The notes beneath the pieces were generated by a model. The model did no database searches. It was given only the letters and a program-made list of their open reading frames with translations, and was not told the DNA's origin. A stretch of 64,000 nucleotides of DNA from Eubacterium sp. An11. GTDB lineage: Bacteria; Bacillota; Clostridia; Lachnospirales; Lachnospiraceae. Of this stretch, positions 17,209 through 26,094 are shown piece by piece. Position 1 is the first letter of the stretch; every line of letters starts with the position of its first letter. The DNA lies in the NCBI RefSeq assembly GCF_002161065.1, contig NZ_NFLV01000016.1:1-64000 (forward strand), given 5' to 3'. A program made the position numbers and the translations under genes.

Positions 17209-18924
17209 TCATTCCTCCTGTCTTATTTCACCGGCAAAGGCTTCCAGAAACTCATCCACCGTGTAACATAACGCCCGGCTGTCCAGGGCCTGTCCCATGG
17301 AGAATATCTCCGGCGGCCGGATGCCCACCCGGTCGATCAGACCGGCGTCACCAAAAATCTCATCTCTTGTTCCGTCCGCTGCCACCTGTCCCTGGCACAG
17401 CACGATGATTCTCTCGGCCCATTCGCATACCAGCTGCATGTCGTGGGTGGCGATCATCACCGTATCAGTGATTTCTTTCATGTCGCTCAATGTTCGCATG
17501 ATTTCTTTTCGTGTGGCAATATCCAGGTTTGCCGTCGGCTCATCCAGAAGCAGGATCCACGGATTGAGCGCCACGCCGATGGCAAGGCTGGCCCGGCGCA
17601 TCTGTCCGCCGGAGAGCAGACGTCCGTCTCTGTCGGAAAGCTCCGTCAGGCGGAAACGCTCTAAAAGCTCTTGTGTTTTTTCCTTCCAGTTTTCCACATT
17701 CCGCACCTGCATGGCGTAGGCAATATCACTGTAGATGGAATCCTTGATAAACATTTCCTCCGGATTCTGATACACCAGGGAAATCTGCCGGGACAGCTGC
17801 TCCGGCTTTACATTTTTTACGGAAATACCATTCAGTTCCACAGTGCCTTCCGCCGGTTTTAAAAGGCCCACCATCATCTTCATGAGCGTGGACTTTCCGG
17901 CGCCGTTGGAGCCGATGAGGGCGATCTTCTCTCCCTTATGTATGGAAAGATTCAGCCGGTCAAAGACTCTGTGCGGTTCTCCCTTCACAGAACGATAAGA
18001 AACGGTCACATCTGTAAACTTTGCCACAGCTCCCACAGGATCCGGTACGGTTTCTTTCACCGTATTTTTTCTTTCCGTATAGGAGAGGTCTGACATGGCT
18101 TCTCTGCCTTCCTCCACGGTGGTCGGAAGTATCTGATTTTCCGGCAGACGGCCGGATTTCTGCAGGCGGTAGCCCGCAATGGTCACCTGAGGCGGGAAGA
18201 TGTTGCTCTCCTGCAGTTCTTCCACCCGGGCCAGGGCATCCCTGGCGGGAAGCATCCAGGCTGTCTGTCCGTCCCGCAGCAGGAGGACATGTTTGCAGTA
18301 ATCGGCTATGTACTCTGTATGATGTTCAATGACAATGATAGTTTTTCCGTAAGTCTCGTTTAATTCCCGCAGCACCTCGTAAATGCGGTCCGCGTGTCCC
18401 GGGTCCAGCTGTGCGATGGGCTCGTCGAGGATCAATACCTCCGGTCCCAGAGCGACCGCCCCTGCCAGCGCCAGCAGGTGGGTCTGGCCGCCGGAAAGCT
18501 GCCAGATATATTCATTTTCTCTGCCTTCCAGTCCGCACTGACGCAGCGCTTTTCTTCCCCGCTCCTCATAGTCTTTCATGCCGTAATTGAGGCAGGCATA
18601 AGAAGCGTCGTCCAGCACCGTGGGACGGACAATCTGATTCTCGAAATCCTGATAAACATAGCCCACCTTCCGGGCCAGGGTTCCCACGTCGGCGTCCCGC
18701 GTGTTTTCTCCTTCCACCCACACATTTCCGGTGAATTTCCCCGTGATAAAATGAGGGATCAGCCCGTTTAGTATTTTACAGAGGGTGGATTTGCCGCAGC
18801 CGTTGTTGCCGACAATGGCGAGAAAATCGCCCTTTTCAATCTCCAGATTCACATGATTCAGAGTCGGCTGGCTGGCACCGGGATAGGTGTAAGTCAGGTC
18901 TTCTATTTTAATGATTGTATCCAT
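17209..18924 (-). CDS. ECF transporter double ATPase (EcfA1-EcfA2 fused)
   Basis: A 571-residue protein with two complete ABC ATPase domains. The first has Walker A GNNGCGKST, signature LSGGQ and Walker B VLILDEP; the second, after a linker near residues 255-300, has GSNGAGKST, LSGGQ and ILLLDEP. Most Firmicutes use two separate EcfA genes; a single fused chain occurs in dedicated (often group I-like) ECF transporters. The ATG at 18924 is preferred over the in-frame upstream ATG at 18945 because AGGAAAC lies just before it. It overlaps neither neighbour strongly (stop overlaps EcfT by 4 bp if its first ATG is used). It powers uptake of the substrate bound by the upstream S component. Confidence 0.9.
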   Translation of the reverse strand: MDTIIKIEDLTYTYPGASQPTLNHVNLEIEKGDFLAIVGNNGCGKSTLCKILNGLIPHFITGKFTGNVWVEGENTRDADVGTLARKVGYVYQDFENQIVRPTVLDDASYACLNYGMKDYEERGRKALRQCGLEGRENEYIWQLSGGQTHLLALAGAVALGPEVLILDEPIAQLDPGHADRIYEVLRELNETYGKTIIVIEHHTEYIADYCKHVLLLRDGQTAWMLPARDALARVEELQESNIFPPQVTIAGYRLQKSGRLPENQILPTTVEEGREAMSDLSYTERKNTVKETVPDPVGAVAKFTDVTVSYRSVKGEPHRVFDRLNLSIHKGEKIALIGSNGAGKSTLMKMMVGLLKPAEGTVELNGISVKNVKPEQLSRQISLVYQNPEEMFIKDSIYSDIAYAMQVRNVENWKEKTQELLERFRLTELSDRDGRLLSGGQMRRASLAIGVALNPWILLLDEPTANLDIATRKEIMRTLSDMKEITDTVMIATHDMQLVCEWAERIIVLCQGQVAADGTRDEIFGDAGLIDRVGIRPPEIFSMGQALDSRALCYTVDEFLEAFAGEIRQEE

Positions 18925-18952
18925 ATTGTTTCCTGTATCTCCCATGGCTGCG

Positions 18953-19798
18953 CTATTTCGCCTCACGGACGGGCTGCGCATTTTTTCTCATGGCAACGAG
19001 CATCACAATGGCGATCACGGCAGCGACAACCATGCCCACAGCGAGAGCGGTACCGCTTTCCGCCCATCCTGCTTCCCAGTCAATGAGGGAAAGGCCGCTT
19101 TCTGCCATCATCTCCGCACCGATGGCACAGGCAAAGGCGATAAGACAGACGATCACATTTTTCACGCTGATCTGACCCAGACCGGTCTCCTCGGTGCGAG
19201 GCTGCATACCCAGCAGCGGCTCAATCTTTCCGTAAAGCTTTGGCACCAGGTAGAGGGTCGGCAGCAGGCAGAACAGGATGCCGGAAAATAACAGGTCATT
19301 TAAGAAAGCAAATCCTTCGGTGGCAAAAACACTTTCCGGAAGTCCGGCCACCGCCTCAAAATCAGATACGGCAAACTGTACTTTTAAGATATCCACGATC
19401 GTTCCCATGAGAAGCTGTGCACCGGTTCCCACGAAGGCGGCGACGCCGACCATCACACGGTTTTTCGGGTTTCTCACCAGACGTCCGGCAATATACACGC
19501 CGATGGTCACGGTGATGAATTTTTCCAGTTCACCCAGTCCGCCGAACTGTCCCAGCATGATTTCACTGAAAACCAGCTCGCCGGTGGCTGCGCCCAGAGC
19601 CGCGGACAGCGGGTCAAATAACATCGAGAGCACCAGCGGGATAAACAGGAAGAATTCCACGGAAAACTCCACGATTCCCACCTGAAAGCTCGGAATCAGC
19701 TCTGTAAATAAAGTTGCCAGTCCGTATAAGGACATTGATAAAACAAAAATCATTAATTTCTGAGACTGCGTCACAGCTCCATTTTGCGTAATAGACAT
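18953..19798 (-). CDS. ECF transporter S component, substrate unknown
   Basis: A 281-residue membrane protein with about seven to eight helices. It begins MSITQNGAVTQSQKLMIFVL and has conserved small-residue helices (SVEFFLFIPLVLSMLFDPLSAALGAATGELVFSE), typical of large ECF S components. The start at 19798 is chosen for GGAGG 7 bp upstream; a longer frame upstream lacks a ribosome site. It is the first gene of a five-gene operon (S component, fused ATPase, EcfT, PHP phosphatase, RpiR). The SIS-domain regulator suggests the ligand or a product is a phosphorylated sugar-like or ribose-containing compound, but this is speculation. I do not recognise BioY, ThiT, RibU or QueT signatures. Confidence 0.75.
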   Translation of the reverse strand: MSITQNGAVTQSQKLMIFVLSMSLYGLATLFTELIPSFQVGIVEFSVEFFLFIPLVLSMLFDPLSAALGAATGELVFSEIMLGQFGGLGELEKFITVTIGVYIAGRLVRNPKNRVMVGVAAFVGTGAQLLMGTIVDILKVQFAVSDFEAVAGLPESVFATEGFAFLNDLLFSGILFCLLPTLYLVPKLYGKIEPLLGMQPRTEETGLGQISVKNVIVCLIAFACAIGAEMMAESGLSLIDWEAGWAESGTALAVGMVVAAVIAIVMLVAMRKNAQPVREAK

Positions 19799-19844
19799 TT
19801 TCATTCCTCCACATTTTTTCCTTTTTTGTTTTATTTCTTCATTA

Positions 19845-19930
19845 TTTTTTGTTCCCGTCCCCGAAACAATGATCATCGCTTTCTGCTCCAGCAGCAATGA
19901 TAATGTTTTTTGTCTCTGTTCCGGAAACAA
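19845..19930 (-). repeat. leader element: two 25-nt direct repeats flanking a hairpin
   Basis: Copies at 19845-19869 and 19906-19930 agree at 20 of 25 positions, and four of the five differences are transitions. Between them a 9-bp stem (19872-19880 with 19893-19901) forms a hairpin. The whole lies 47-132 nt before the S-component start. Each copy can itself fold weakly (TGTTTC/GGAACA). It does not match a riboswitch class I know. Confidence 0.55.
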
Positions 19931-19999
19931 CTATATACTACCGGAGAAATGTAAGAGCTTCTATCACGTAATGGTAAAATGAAAGTAAAATTTCAATTA

Positions 20000-20013
20000 T
20001 TTCAATTATGAAA
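20000..20013. promoter_or_regulatory. candidate RpiR operator palindrome
   Basis: TTTCAATTATGAAA is a perfect TTTCA-N4-TGAAA dyad about 200 bp before the ECF operon. Half sites of the TGAAA/TTTCA type are common for RpiR/MurR regulators, but the region is very AT-rich and chance is possible. Confidence 0.3.
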
Positions 20014-20036
20014 ATTAATTTTACTACATTTTCAGT

Positions 20037-20073
20037 AAAACGGACACAGCAGATTATTATTTCCACTGTGCCC
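20037..20073 (-). terminator. terminator of the ABC permease gene
   Basis: On the minus strand GGGCACAG and CTGTGTCC pair (8 bp with one G-U) and are followed by GTTTTAC. It separates the permease from the ECF operon. Confidence 0.6.
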
Positions 20074-20083
20074 GCCTGTTCAT

Positions 20084-22835
20084 TTAATTATCCCCCACAT
20101 TCCGCAGCCGCTCAATGACGCTTTTATTCTGGGTCCTCTCATAAATGCAGACCGGCGCCGCCGCGCATAACAGGAGGATTACCGCAAAGAGAAGCAGATT
20201 GGATAGCCACGGTATGGAATAAGAAATATCATATACGTTCATCGCCTGAAAAGCAGCAAAACTGACCGGTATTCCAAGCAGGACCGCGCCTGCCATGGAA
20301 AAGGCCGCGTATCCTATACCTTCCATACACAGCATCTTTCGGGTCTGTTTCACCGTCATGCCGATACTCTCCAGAGTGGCCAGTTCATCCTGTCTTGCCT
20401 GTATCCCGGAGGCCATCACATTGAGATAATTCAGTACGGCAAGGACGGCAAGGATCCCCCCCCAGACTGCTTCCCAGCACCCGCACCTGATTCTCCGACT
20501 GTTTCATCTCATTGTATCTTTCCAGCTTGGAATTATAAGTAATGTCATCTTCCCCGGCAAAGACTGCCTTTACATTTTCTTCCGTCTCTTCCGCAAAGGG
20601 CTTGTCGTAGACCACATCAATCAACTCTGTAAAGGTCTCTCCCATCAGCTTCTCCGCATAACTTTCACTGACGATCAGCTCCGGAATGTAACCGCCCGCA
20701 AAATAAGCGGGATTGATACTGCCTGCTCCCACAGCGGCAATCTCCACCGTTTCTTCTTTGTCAGGATCCATGCCGTCCGGCAGATAGAAATGTACCGTCT
20801 TTCCCTTCATGCCGGCATCTCCTTCCAGGAAAAAGTTCGGGGACACTGCAATCTCGCCCCGCAGAAACTTCTCTTTATCCAGCACATTCCCCAGTTCTTC
20901 ATTGATAATATCAAATCCTGCTTCATCTACGCCGATAAGCCGGGAATTAAACATGTCCCAGGACGGATCCTTCCTGTACTTCTCCATATCTTCCTTATAA
21001 TTTCCCGGACTGTACCTTGTCTGGTAGATTTCTTTCAGATACTCGCCATACGCCTCCTCCTGATACGGCACTACCGCCACGGTGGAAGTCACCTTCCGGA
21101 CTTCCTTTACGCCGGCAATCCCGCGAATCTGCTCAATCTTGTCATCGGTGATGAGCTGCCTCCTGTCTTCGTCCAGAGTGGTCTCATTTTTCAATTGGAT
21201 ATCATAATCCATGGTCTCACCCAGCACCCTGGCCGCCTCATTGCCCCGCAGGATCACATTGACAGTAAAAAATACAGACAATGCGATGATAAACGACAGG
21301 AAAATGACCGCCGCCTGTTTTTTATCCCGGAACATATTCTGCTTCGCCATGGACAGCAGGATGTGCCCCGAATGTTGTGATTTGGAAACCGGAGGCAGTT
21401 CTGATGATCGCCGCGGCTTTTGTGTACGCGCCATTTTGACCGCCCGCTGCGGCTTCGGCATCCGCTCTCTTCCCGATGAGCGCCGAAGTTTTGCGGCTGA
21501 CCCCGCCACATACTTCATGGCTTCCACCGGTGGGACTTCTCCTGCGAACTTTGCCGGCTTCCGGCTGCTCAGGAAATTAGTCAGCAGCGCAAACCCGCCC
21601 GCCAGCAGATAAATCCAGATGCCAGCCGGCACCGCCTGACCAGTCGGTACGGTGGGATTTACCAGGTGGAGAATCCCCGGAACCACCAGACGGGATACGG
21701 CCGCTGAGACAAACAGTCCCGCCGGGATACCGATGCAGGAGTTAAAAAACGCCTGGCGGTACACCACATTTTTCAGCTGCCGTGAAGTCATTCCTACAGT
21801 CTTTAACTGGCCGTAATAGCGGATATCCTTTGTGATGGAAATGTACAGCGTATTGTAAATGAACAACCATCCGCTGGCAAAGATCATCAGGAGCAGGCCG
21901 GCCAGCACTGCTGACATTTTCAGGAAACTGCTGATGGTATCATAATCTCCCTCGATAATCTGCGTCCTTCCAATGCCCACCGCCTGCTGCATCCGGATGA
22001 TATCTTTCTCTGAATACAGGGGATTTTTCAGGGAAATCTTTAAAGAGCCCTGGGTCAGATCCGTCTGCTTCACACCGGTCTCCTGGAAAAACTCTTTCGA
22101 CACATATCCTCTGTCACTTCCGGTATAATCAGTGTACCAGCCGGAGAGAATGAATTCTTTTTGAACGCTCTGATCGCCTGCCGCCTGCGCATTTTCTGCT
22201 GCGGAGCCTTCTTCCGCCGCGCTGTCTCCTCCGGCACTTCCATCCGCATTGTCTGTCTCTGATGCACTGTCCGTTTCGACAGCACCTTCTTCCTCCGACG
22301 CCAACGTATAATAAGTAACCGGAATGGACATACCTTCCTTTGGCTTCTCAATACCCATGGCTGTCAGCGCACTTCCCGACAGCATAATCTCATTTTCTTT
22401 CTGCGGATAATGTCCCTCATACTCTTCCAGCGCCGGAATGGTCTGCCGCTCCCAGCAAACATCATCCAGCCAGTAGAGCCGCATCTTACCCAGTGTTTTT
22501 CCGTTATATTCTTCTACAATGGCACATTTTACTGCCAGCCCGGCGTATTTGACTTCATCCATATCCCGGATGATCTGTACCTGCCGTTCTTCCGGCTCTG
22601 TCAGCTCCACATCGTAATCCATGCCTTCCATGCGAATCTGCCGCTGGGAGATGGTATTCCAGTAACTGACACCCAGAACAATGATCACCGAGATCAGGAA
22701 TGTAGTGAGAAACATGGCAAAGACAGCAAGGAGATTTCTCTTTCCATTGGCTTTATAAGTAACGGCGGCAATCTCCGCTATAATCTTCCTGTTGGATACT
22801 TTAAGCATAGAAAGCACCTGCCCTTCTGCTTTCAT
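20084..22835 (-). pseudogene. FtsX/MacB-like ABC permease, frameshifted at a G8 tract
   Basis: The main frame starts at 22835 (AGGAAG ribosome site) and carries an N-terminal membrane helix (AVFAMFLTTFLISVIIVLGV), a large extracellular domain with an acidic Ser/Gly/Glu insert (near residues 160-220), FtsX helices, and a second extracellular domain. It runs out of frame after SSLGG at the minus-strand G8 tract (20455-20462). If one G is removed the frame continues ILAVLAVLNYLNVMASGIQARQ and ends at 20084 with the last two helices (a separate 111-codon frame, 20419-20084). The intact protein would be about 916 residues. This is either a sequencing error, a real null allele or slip-strand phase variation. 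Partner: the ATPase upstream. Confidence 0.75.
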
Positions 22836-23535
22836 GAGAGACTTCCTGCCTCCGCCCGGGCTGTCCGCAGTGTCCGCAGATTCTCCCATCTTCCAGACGG
22901 ATAATGCGCCCGGCCATCTGAGCGATCTCATCGTTATGGGTAATCATCACGATGGTCTGTCCGAACCGTTCCCCGGAAGTCTTCATAAGTCCCAGCACGT
23001 CCATACTAGTGCGGCTGTCCAGATTCCCTGTGGGCTCATCGGCGAGAATGATCGCCGGTTTGGCCGCCAGCGCCCTTGCCAGCGCCACCCGCTGCTGCTG
23101 ACCGCCGGAAAGCTGATTGGGCATGGCGCATCGTTTCTCTTCCAGTCCCAGAGAAACAAGAATCTGTTCCACGTAAGTCTCGTCCGGCCGGATGCCGTCC
23201 AGCTTTATGGGCAGAACGATATTGTCATACACGTTCATGAGCGGCAGTAAATTATAACTTTGAAATACGAATCCGATCTTTCTTCTGCGAAATATAGTCA
23301 GTTCATCCCTGGATAAGGTGGAAATGTCCTTTCCTGCCACGATCACCTGACCCGATGTGGGCGTATCGAGGCCGCCCATCATGTGAAGCAGCGTGGATTT
23401 GCCGCTGCCGGAGGTTCCCACCACCGCCAGAAACTCTCCCTGTTTTACCGAGAGGCTGATGCCATCCAGCGCCTTCACCTGATTCTCTCCCTGGCCGTAA
23501 TATTTTTTTAAGTCTTTTACCTCAAGAATATTCAT
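22801..23535 (-). CDS. MacB/LolD-type ABC transporter ATP-binding protein
   Basis: A 244-residue ATPase of the MacB/LolD group. Walker A is GTSGSGKST, followed by MGGLDTPTSG, Q-loop FVFQSYNLLPLM, signature LSGGQQQRVALARAL, Walker B AIILADEPTGNLD and switch His in MITHNDE. It overlaps the 5' end of the permease by 35 bp, so the two are translationally coupled. A two-component system of the type that often controls antimicrobial-peptide export or bacitracin-type resistance pumps lies upstream. This context suggests a peptide or antibiotic detoxification role, but the permease does not clearly match the BceB class. The C-terminus is Cys/Arg/Gly-rich and probably not functional. Confidence 0.9.
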   Translation of the reverse strand: MNILEVKDLKKYYGQGENQVKALDGISLSVKQGEFLAVVGTSGSGKSTLLHMMGGLDTPTSGQVIVAGKDISTLSRDELTIFRRRKIGFVFQSYNLLPLMNVYDNIVLPIKLDGIRPDETYVEQILVSLGLEEKRCAMPNQLSGGQQQRVALARALAAKPAIILADEPTGNLDSRTSMDVLGLMKTSGERFGQTIVMITHNDEIAQMAGRIIRLEDGRICGHCGQPGRRQEVSHESRRAGAFYA

Positions 23536-23764
23536 GTTCGCACCCGCTTTCTTCTATTATGTATTGTCATAGTCTGGTATGCTGTATCGTTCCCTCTGCA
23601 CCATCCATCAGATCATGAACATATCAGTACCAGACATACTTGAATAATAACAAAAGAAGGTTTCTCAAATCTTTCTGAAAAGTGACAATCCGGACAGAAT
23701 TGACACTGTGGCCAATCTGATCCTTTCGCTGTGCCCACCTGCTCCATCCGTCCCACTTTCTTTA

Positions 23765-24847
23765 CTACCGCTGACTTTGCCGGCTTCCCATTCCATAGCG
23801 GGGCAGATAAAGATACATGGTCGTCCCCTTCCCCGGGGCAGACTTCACTCTCGCATAGCCACCCTGCCGGGACAGTACTTCACGGACAAGAAACAGGCCG
23901 ATACCAAAACCTGGTTCTGCACTGACTTCCTCCGAACGGTAAAACCGTTCAAAGATTCTACCCTGCTCTTCTTCCCGGATGCCGCGGCCCCGGTCTTCCA
24001 CTTCCACACACAGAAAGGATTCCCCTTCCCGCACCCGGACATCGATCCGGGAACTTTCCGGAGAATATTTCACTGCATTATCCAGCACATTAGTAAGCGC
24101 CTCCACCGTCCATCTGCTGTCGGCATAACAAAAGATTCCTTTTGCTGCTTCTTTATTTCCAGGCTGTTTTTCGCCTCCCGCCATATCTGCAGCGATGACG
24201 ATCCCCTTTTTCATGGCCGACAGTTCCACATTCTGACAGGCGGAGGCCACTATCTCCTGCACATCGCTCATCTCGGGATGAAGGGAAATGATTTCCTGTT
24301 CCGTGTAGGTGGACTTCACCAGCTCCTTCATGAAAAAATCAAGCTTGTCTGCCTGTTTCTGGAGTTTTAACAGCAGGTGGATGATTTGTTCCGTCTTCTC
24401 TCCATCTTTCACCCCCGATTCACCATTGTTCTTTCCAGCGCTTTGTTTGCTGATTTTACCTGTATGGGCGCTCTCTCCGTCATCCTTCCCTGACGCGGTT
24501 AAAATTTCCTGCAGCAATCCTGTATACAGCATAATATTGGTAATCGGCGTGCGAATCTGGTGTGTGATGTTCGAGATAATCGACTTGATGGTATCCCGTT
24601 CTGCTTCCGCATGTCCCTGATGCATACCGGTCAGTTCTAACAGGCGGTTCAGCCGCTCGGTCACGGCAGCGTCCACCGATTCATCAAAGACGGTATCCTG
24701 CATTTGCCCGCCGATGGCTCTGTCCAGCCGTTCCTGCAGCGCCCGGGCGGTGTCCTGCATCTTTTTCCTGTAATATCGTCTGATAAAAATGATGGCAATA
24801 CCCACAAGCACCGCAGGTACTGCCACATAAATCATAAATCTGATCAT
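23765..24847 (-). CDS. sensor histidine kinase
   Basis: A 360-residue membrane sensor kinase. One N-terminal hydrophobic segment (residues 5-24) is followed by a charged linker and the DHp helix with the phosphoacceptor His in ITHQIRTPITN (about residue 96). A Lys/Ser/Gly-rich insert near 130-150 follows. The catalytic domain shows the N-box (VLDNAVKYSP), G1 (DRGRGI) and G2 (FGIGLFLVREVL). There is little extracellular sequence, so it is an intramembrane-sensing-like kinase, typically associated with ABC transporters. The ATG overlaps the regulator's stop as ATGA, so both are co-translated. It reports to the response regulator immediately upstream, most likely controlling the adjacent ABC pair, 229 bp downstream. 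Confidence 0.9.
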   Translation of the reverse strand: MIRFMIYVAVPAVLVGIAIIFIRRYYRKKMQDTARALQERLDRAIGGQMQDTVFDESVDAAVTERLNRLLELTGMHQGHAEAERDTIKSIISNITHQIRTPITNIMLYTGLLQEILTASGKDDGESAHTGKISKQSAGKNNGESGVKDGEKTEQIIHLLLKLQKQADKLDFFMKELVKSTYTEQEIISLHPEMSDVQEIVASACQNVELSAMKKGIVIAADMAGGEKQPGNKEAAKGIFCYADSRWTVEALTNVLDNAVKYSPESSRIDVRVREGESFLCVEVEDRGRGIREEEQGRIFERFYRSEEVSAEPGFGIGLFLVREVLSRQGGYARVKSAPGKGTTMYLYLPRYGMGSRQSQR

Positions 24848-25539
24848 TCTTTCATCTCCCACACATAACCTTTGCCATATACCGTCCGGATATATCCGGG
24901 CTTGGAAGGAGTATCTTCCAGCTTATCCCTGAGCCGCCGGATTCCCACAGACAGGGCATTATCCTCCACATATTCTGCGCCGTCCGGCCAGACCCACTCC
25001 ATAAGGCGCTCTCTCGTAATGATCTGCCCCTCATGAAATACCAGCAGATGAAGGATGCGCCGCTCGGTCTTACTAAGATCAATGGACTGTCCGTTTTTAT
25101 AAAACTCCATCCGGTCAAAGAGAAAATGAAAACAGCCTTTCCGGTATTCATTTTTCTGTTCCGGTACATTTCTGCGAAGAAGCGCCCGGATTCTGGCCCG
25201 CAGCACCATCAGACTGAATGGTTTTGTGATATAATCGTCGGCGCCGTTCTCCAGTCCGCTGACAATATCAAGCTCCATATCTTTGGCTGTCAGCAGAGCA
25301 ATGGGAACCTGGCTGCTCTTCCGTATCTCCTGGCAGAACTCCAGTCCGCTGCCATCGGGCAGATTGATATCCAGAATCAGCAGATCATACTTCCGGTCCT
25401 TCAGAAGCTGCCTTGCCTGGGCGATGGTCCGGCAGCGGACAAAAGTAAGCTCCGGACTCTGAAGGGAGAGACAGATTCCCTCCGCCAGATCCTCATCATC
25501 CTCCAATATTAAAATATACTGTCTGACATTTTCCTTCAT
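24844..25539 (-). CDS. OmpR/PhoB-type response regulator
   Basis: A 231-residue regulator. The receiver domain has the acidic pair EDDED, phosphoacceptor D57 in LLILDINLPDGSG, Thr in LLTAKD and Lys in DYITKPFS. The C-terminal winged helix includes LSKTERRILHLLVFHEGQIITRERL and the YVEDNALSVGIRRLRDKLE wing region. It begins the two-gene signalling operon and overlaps the kinase by ATGA. The likely target is the downstream ABC transporter. It is divergent from the ferredoxin gene with about 150 bp between them. Confidence 0.92.
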   Translation of the reverse strand: MKENVRQYILILEDDEDLAEGICLSLQSPELTFVRCRTIAQARQLLKDRKYDLLILDINLPDGSGLEFCQEIRKSSQVPIALLTAKDMELDIVSGLENGADDYITKPFSLMVLRARIRALLRRNVPEQKNEYRKGCFHFLFDRMEFYKNGQSIDLSKTERRILHLLVFHEGQIITRERLMEWVWPDGAEYVEDNALSVGIRRLRDKLEDTPSKPGYIRTVYGKGYVWEMKE

Positions 25540-25611
25540 GGTGTTTTCCTTTCCTGCAAATATATTTATTGTATCATATTTATAGCTGCAGAACCAGAAT
25601 CTTTCTCCAAA

Positions 25612-25626
25612 TGTGATATTATCACA
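25612..25626. promoter_or_regulatory. perfect 15-bp palindrome TGTGATATTATCACA
   Basis: TGTGA-N5-TCACA lies between the divergent response-regulator and ferredoxin genes. It resembles the half sites of the Crp/Fnr family, but the spacer is one base shorter than the usual six. Confidence 0.35.
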
Positions 25627-25687
25627 GAAAAAAGCGGTGAACTATTATATAAATAAAAAAAGAATTCCAATGGAAGGAGAAATCATC

Positions 25688-25945
25688 ATGACTGTCATCA
25701 AAAAAAAGCGAAAGGCCATCGTAGAACAATCCGACTGCGTGGCCTGCGGCTGCTGTGTCAAAGTCTGCCCTCTGGGAGCAATCCGTATCATCAAGGGGAT
25801 CATGGCTCAGGTGGACGAGAATAAATGTGTCGGATGTGGAAAATGTGCAAAGGAATGTCCGGCCAGCGTCATCGACATTCGGGCACGGCGCAGTTTGCCT
25901 TCGGTTTCTACAGCGTCATGCTCACTTCCACGGTACTTGGCCTGA
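25688..25945 (+). CDS. 2x[4Fe-4S] ferredoxin with deletion-derived C-terminal tail
   Basis: From the ATG at 25688 (GGAGAA upstream) the first 67 residues are a clostridial-type ferredoxin with CVACGCCVKVCPLG and CVGCGKCAKECPAS cluster motifs. After VIDIR the frame becomes ARRSLPSVSTASCSLP, an unrelated tail of about 18 residues. The nucleotides beyond that point, read one frame over, encode the C-terminus of a different Fe-S membrane protein. The ferredoxin part is complete, and both clusters should form. An electron donor role is expected; the partner gene appears deleted. Translation from upstream in-frame codons is unlikely. Confidence 0.75.
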   Translation: MTVIKKKRKAIVEQSDCVACGCCVKVCPLGAIRIIKGIMAQVDENKCVGCGKCAKECPASVIDIRARRSLPSVSTASCSLPRYLA

Positions 25946-26040
25946 TCACCATGGTACTGTTTAAGCCCCGCAGCTGGTGCGTGTACTGCCCTATGGGCAC
26001 GATGACACAGATGATCTGTAAAATAAAAAATCGGGAATAA
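25882..26040 (+). pseudogene. C-terminal fragment of a NapH-like membrane Fe-S protein
   Basis: Read in a frame shifted by one base from the ferredoxin, these 52 codons give AQFAFGFYSVMLTSTVLGLITM (a membrane helix) and then PRSWCVYCPMGTMTQMICK, the end of a roughly 200-residue 4Fe-4S membrane protein that usually follows such a ferredoxin. The N-terminal part, with the first helices and the CGRGQLF-type motif, is missing. The join is at about 25880-25890, so a deletion removed some 400-500 bases. There is no start codon of its own. Confidence 0.65.
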
Positions 26041-26048
26041 ATTCAAAC

Positions 26049-26079
26049 AACAGCCGCCGGAGTTTGTCCAGCGGCTGTT
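26049..26079. terminator. hairpin between convergent genes
   Basis: AACAGCCGC and GCGGCTGTT form a perfect 9-bp stem in the gap between the Fe-S fragment (+) and the MATE gene (-). T-rich sequence follows on both sides. Confidence 0.5.
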
Positions 26080-26094
26080 ATTGTCGTTCTATTG

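Noticed and set aside
19845-19930. Leader repeats considered as a mini-ykkC (guanidine) or preQ1 riboswitch
   Set aside because: The ACGR loops of mini-ykkC and the conserved preQ1 core are not present.
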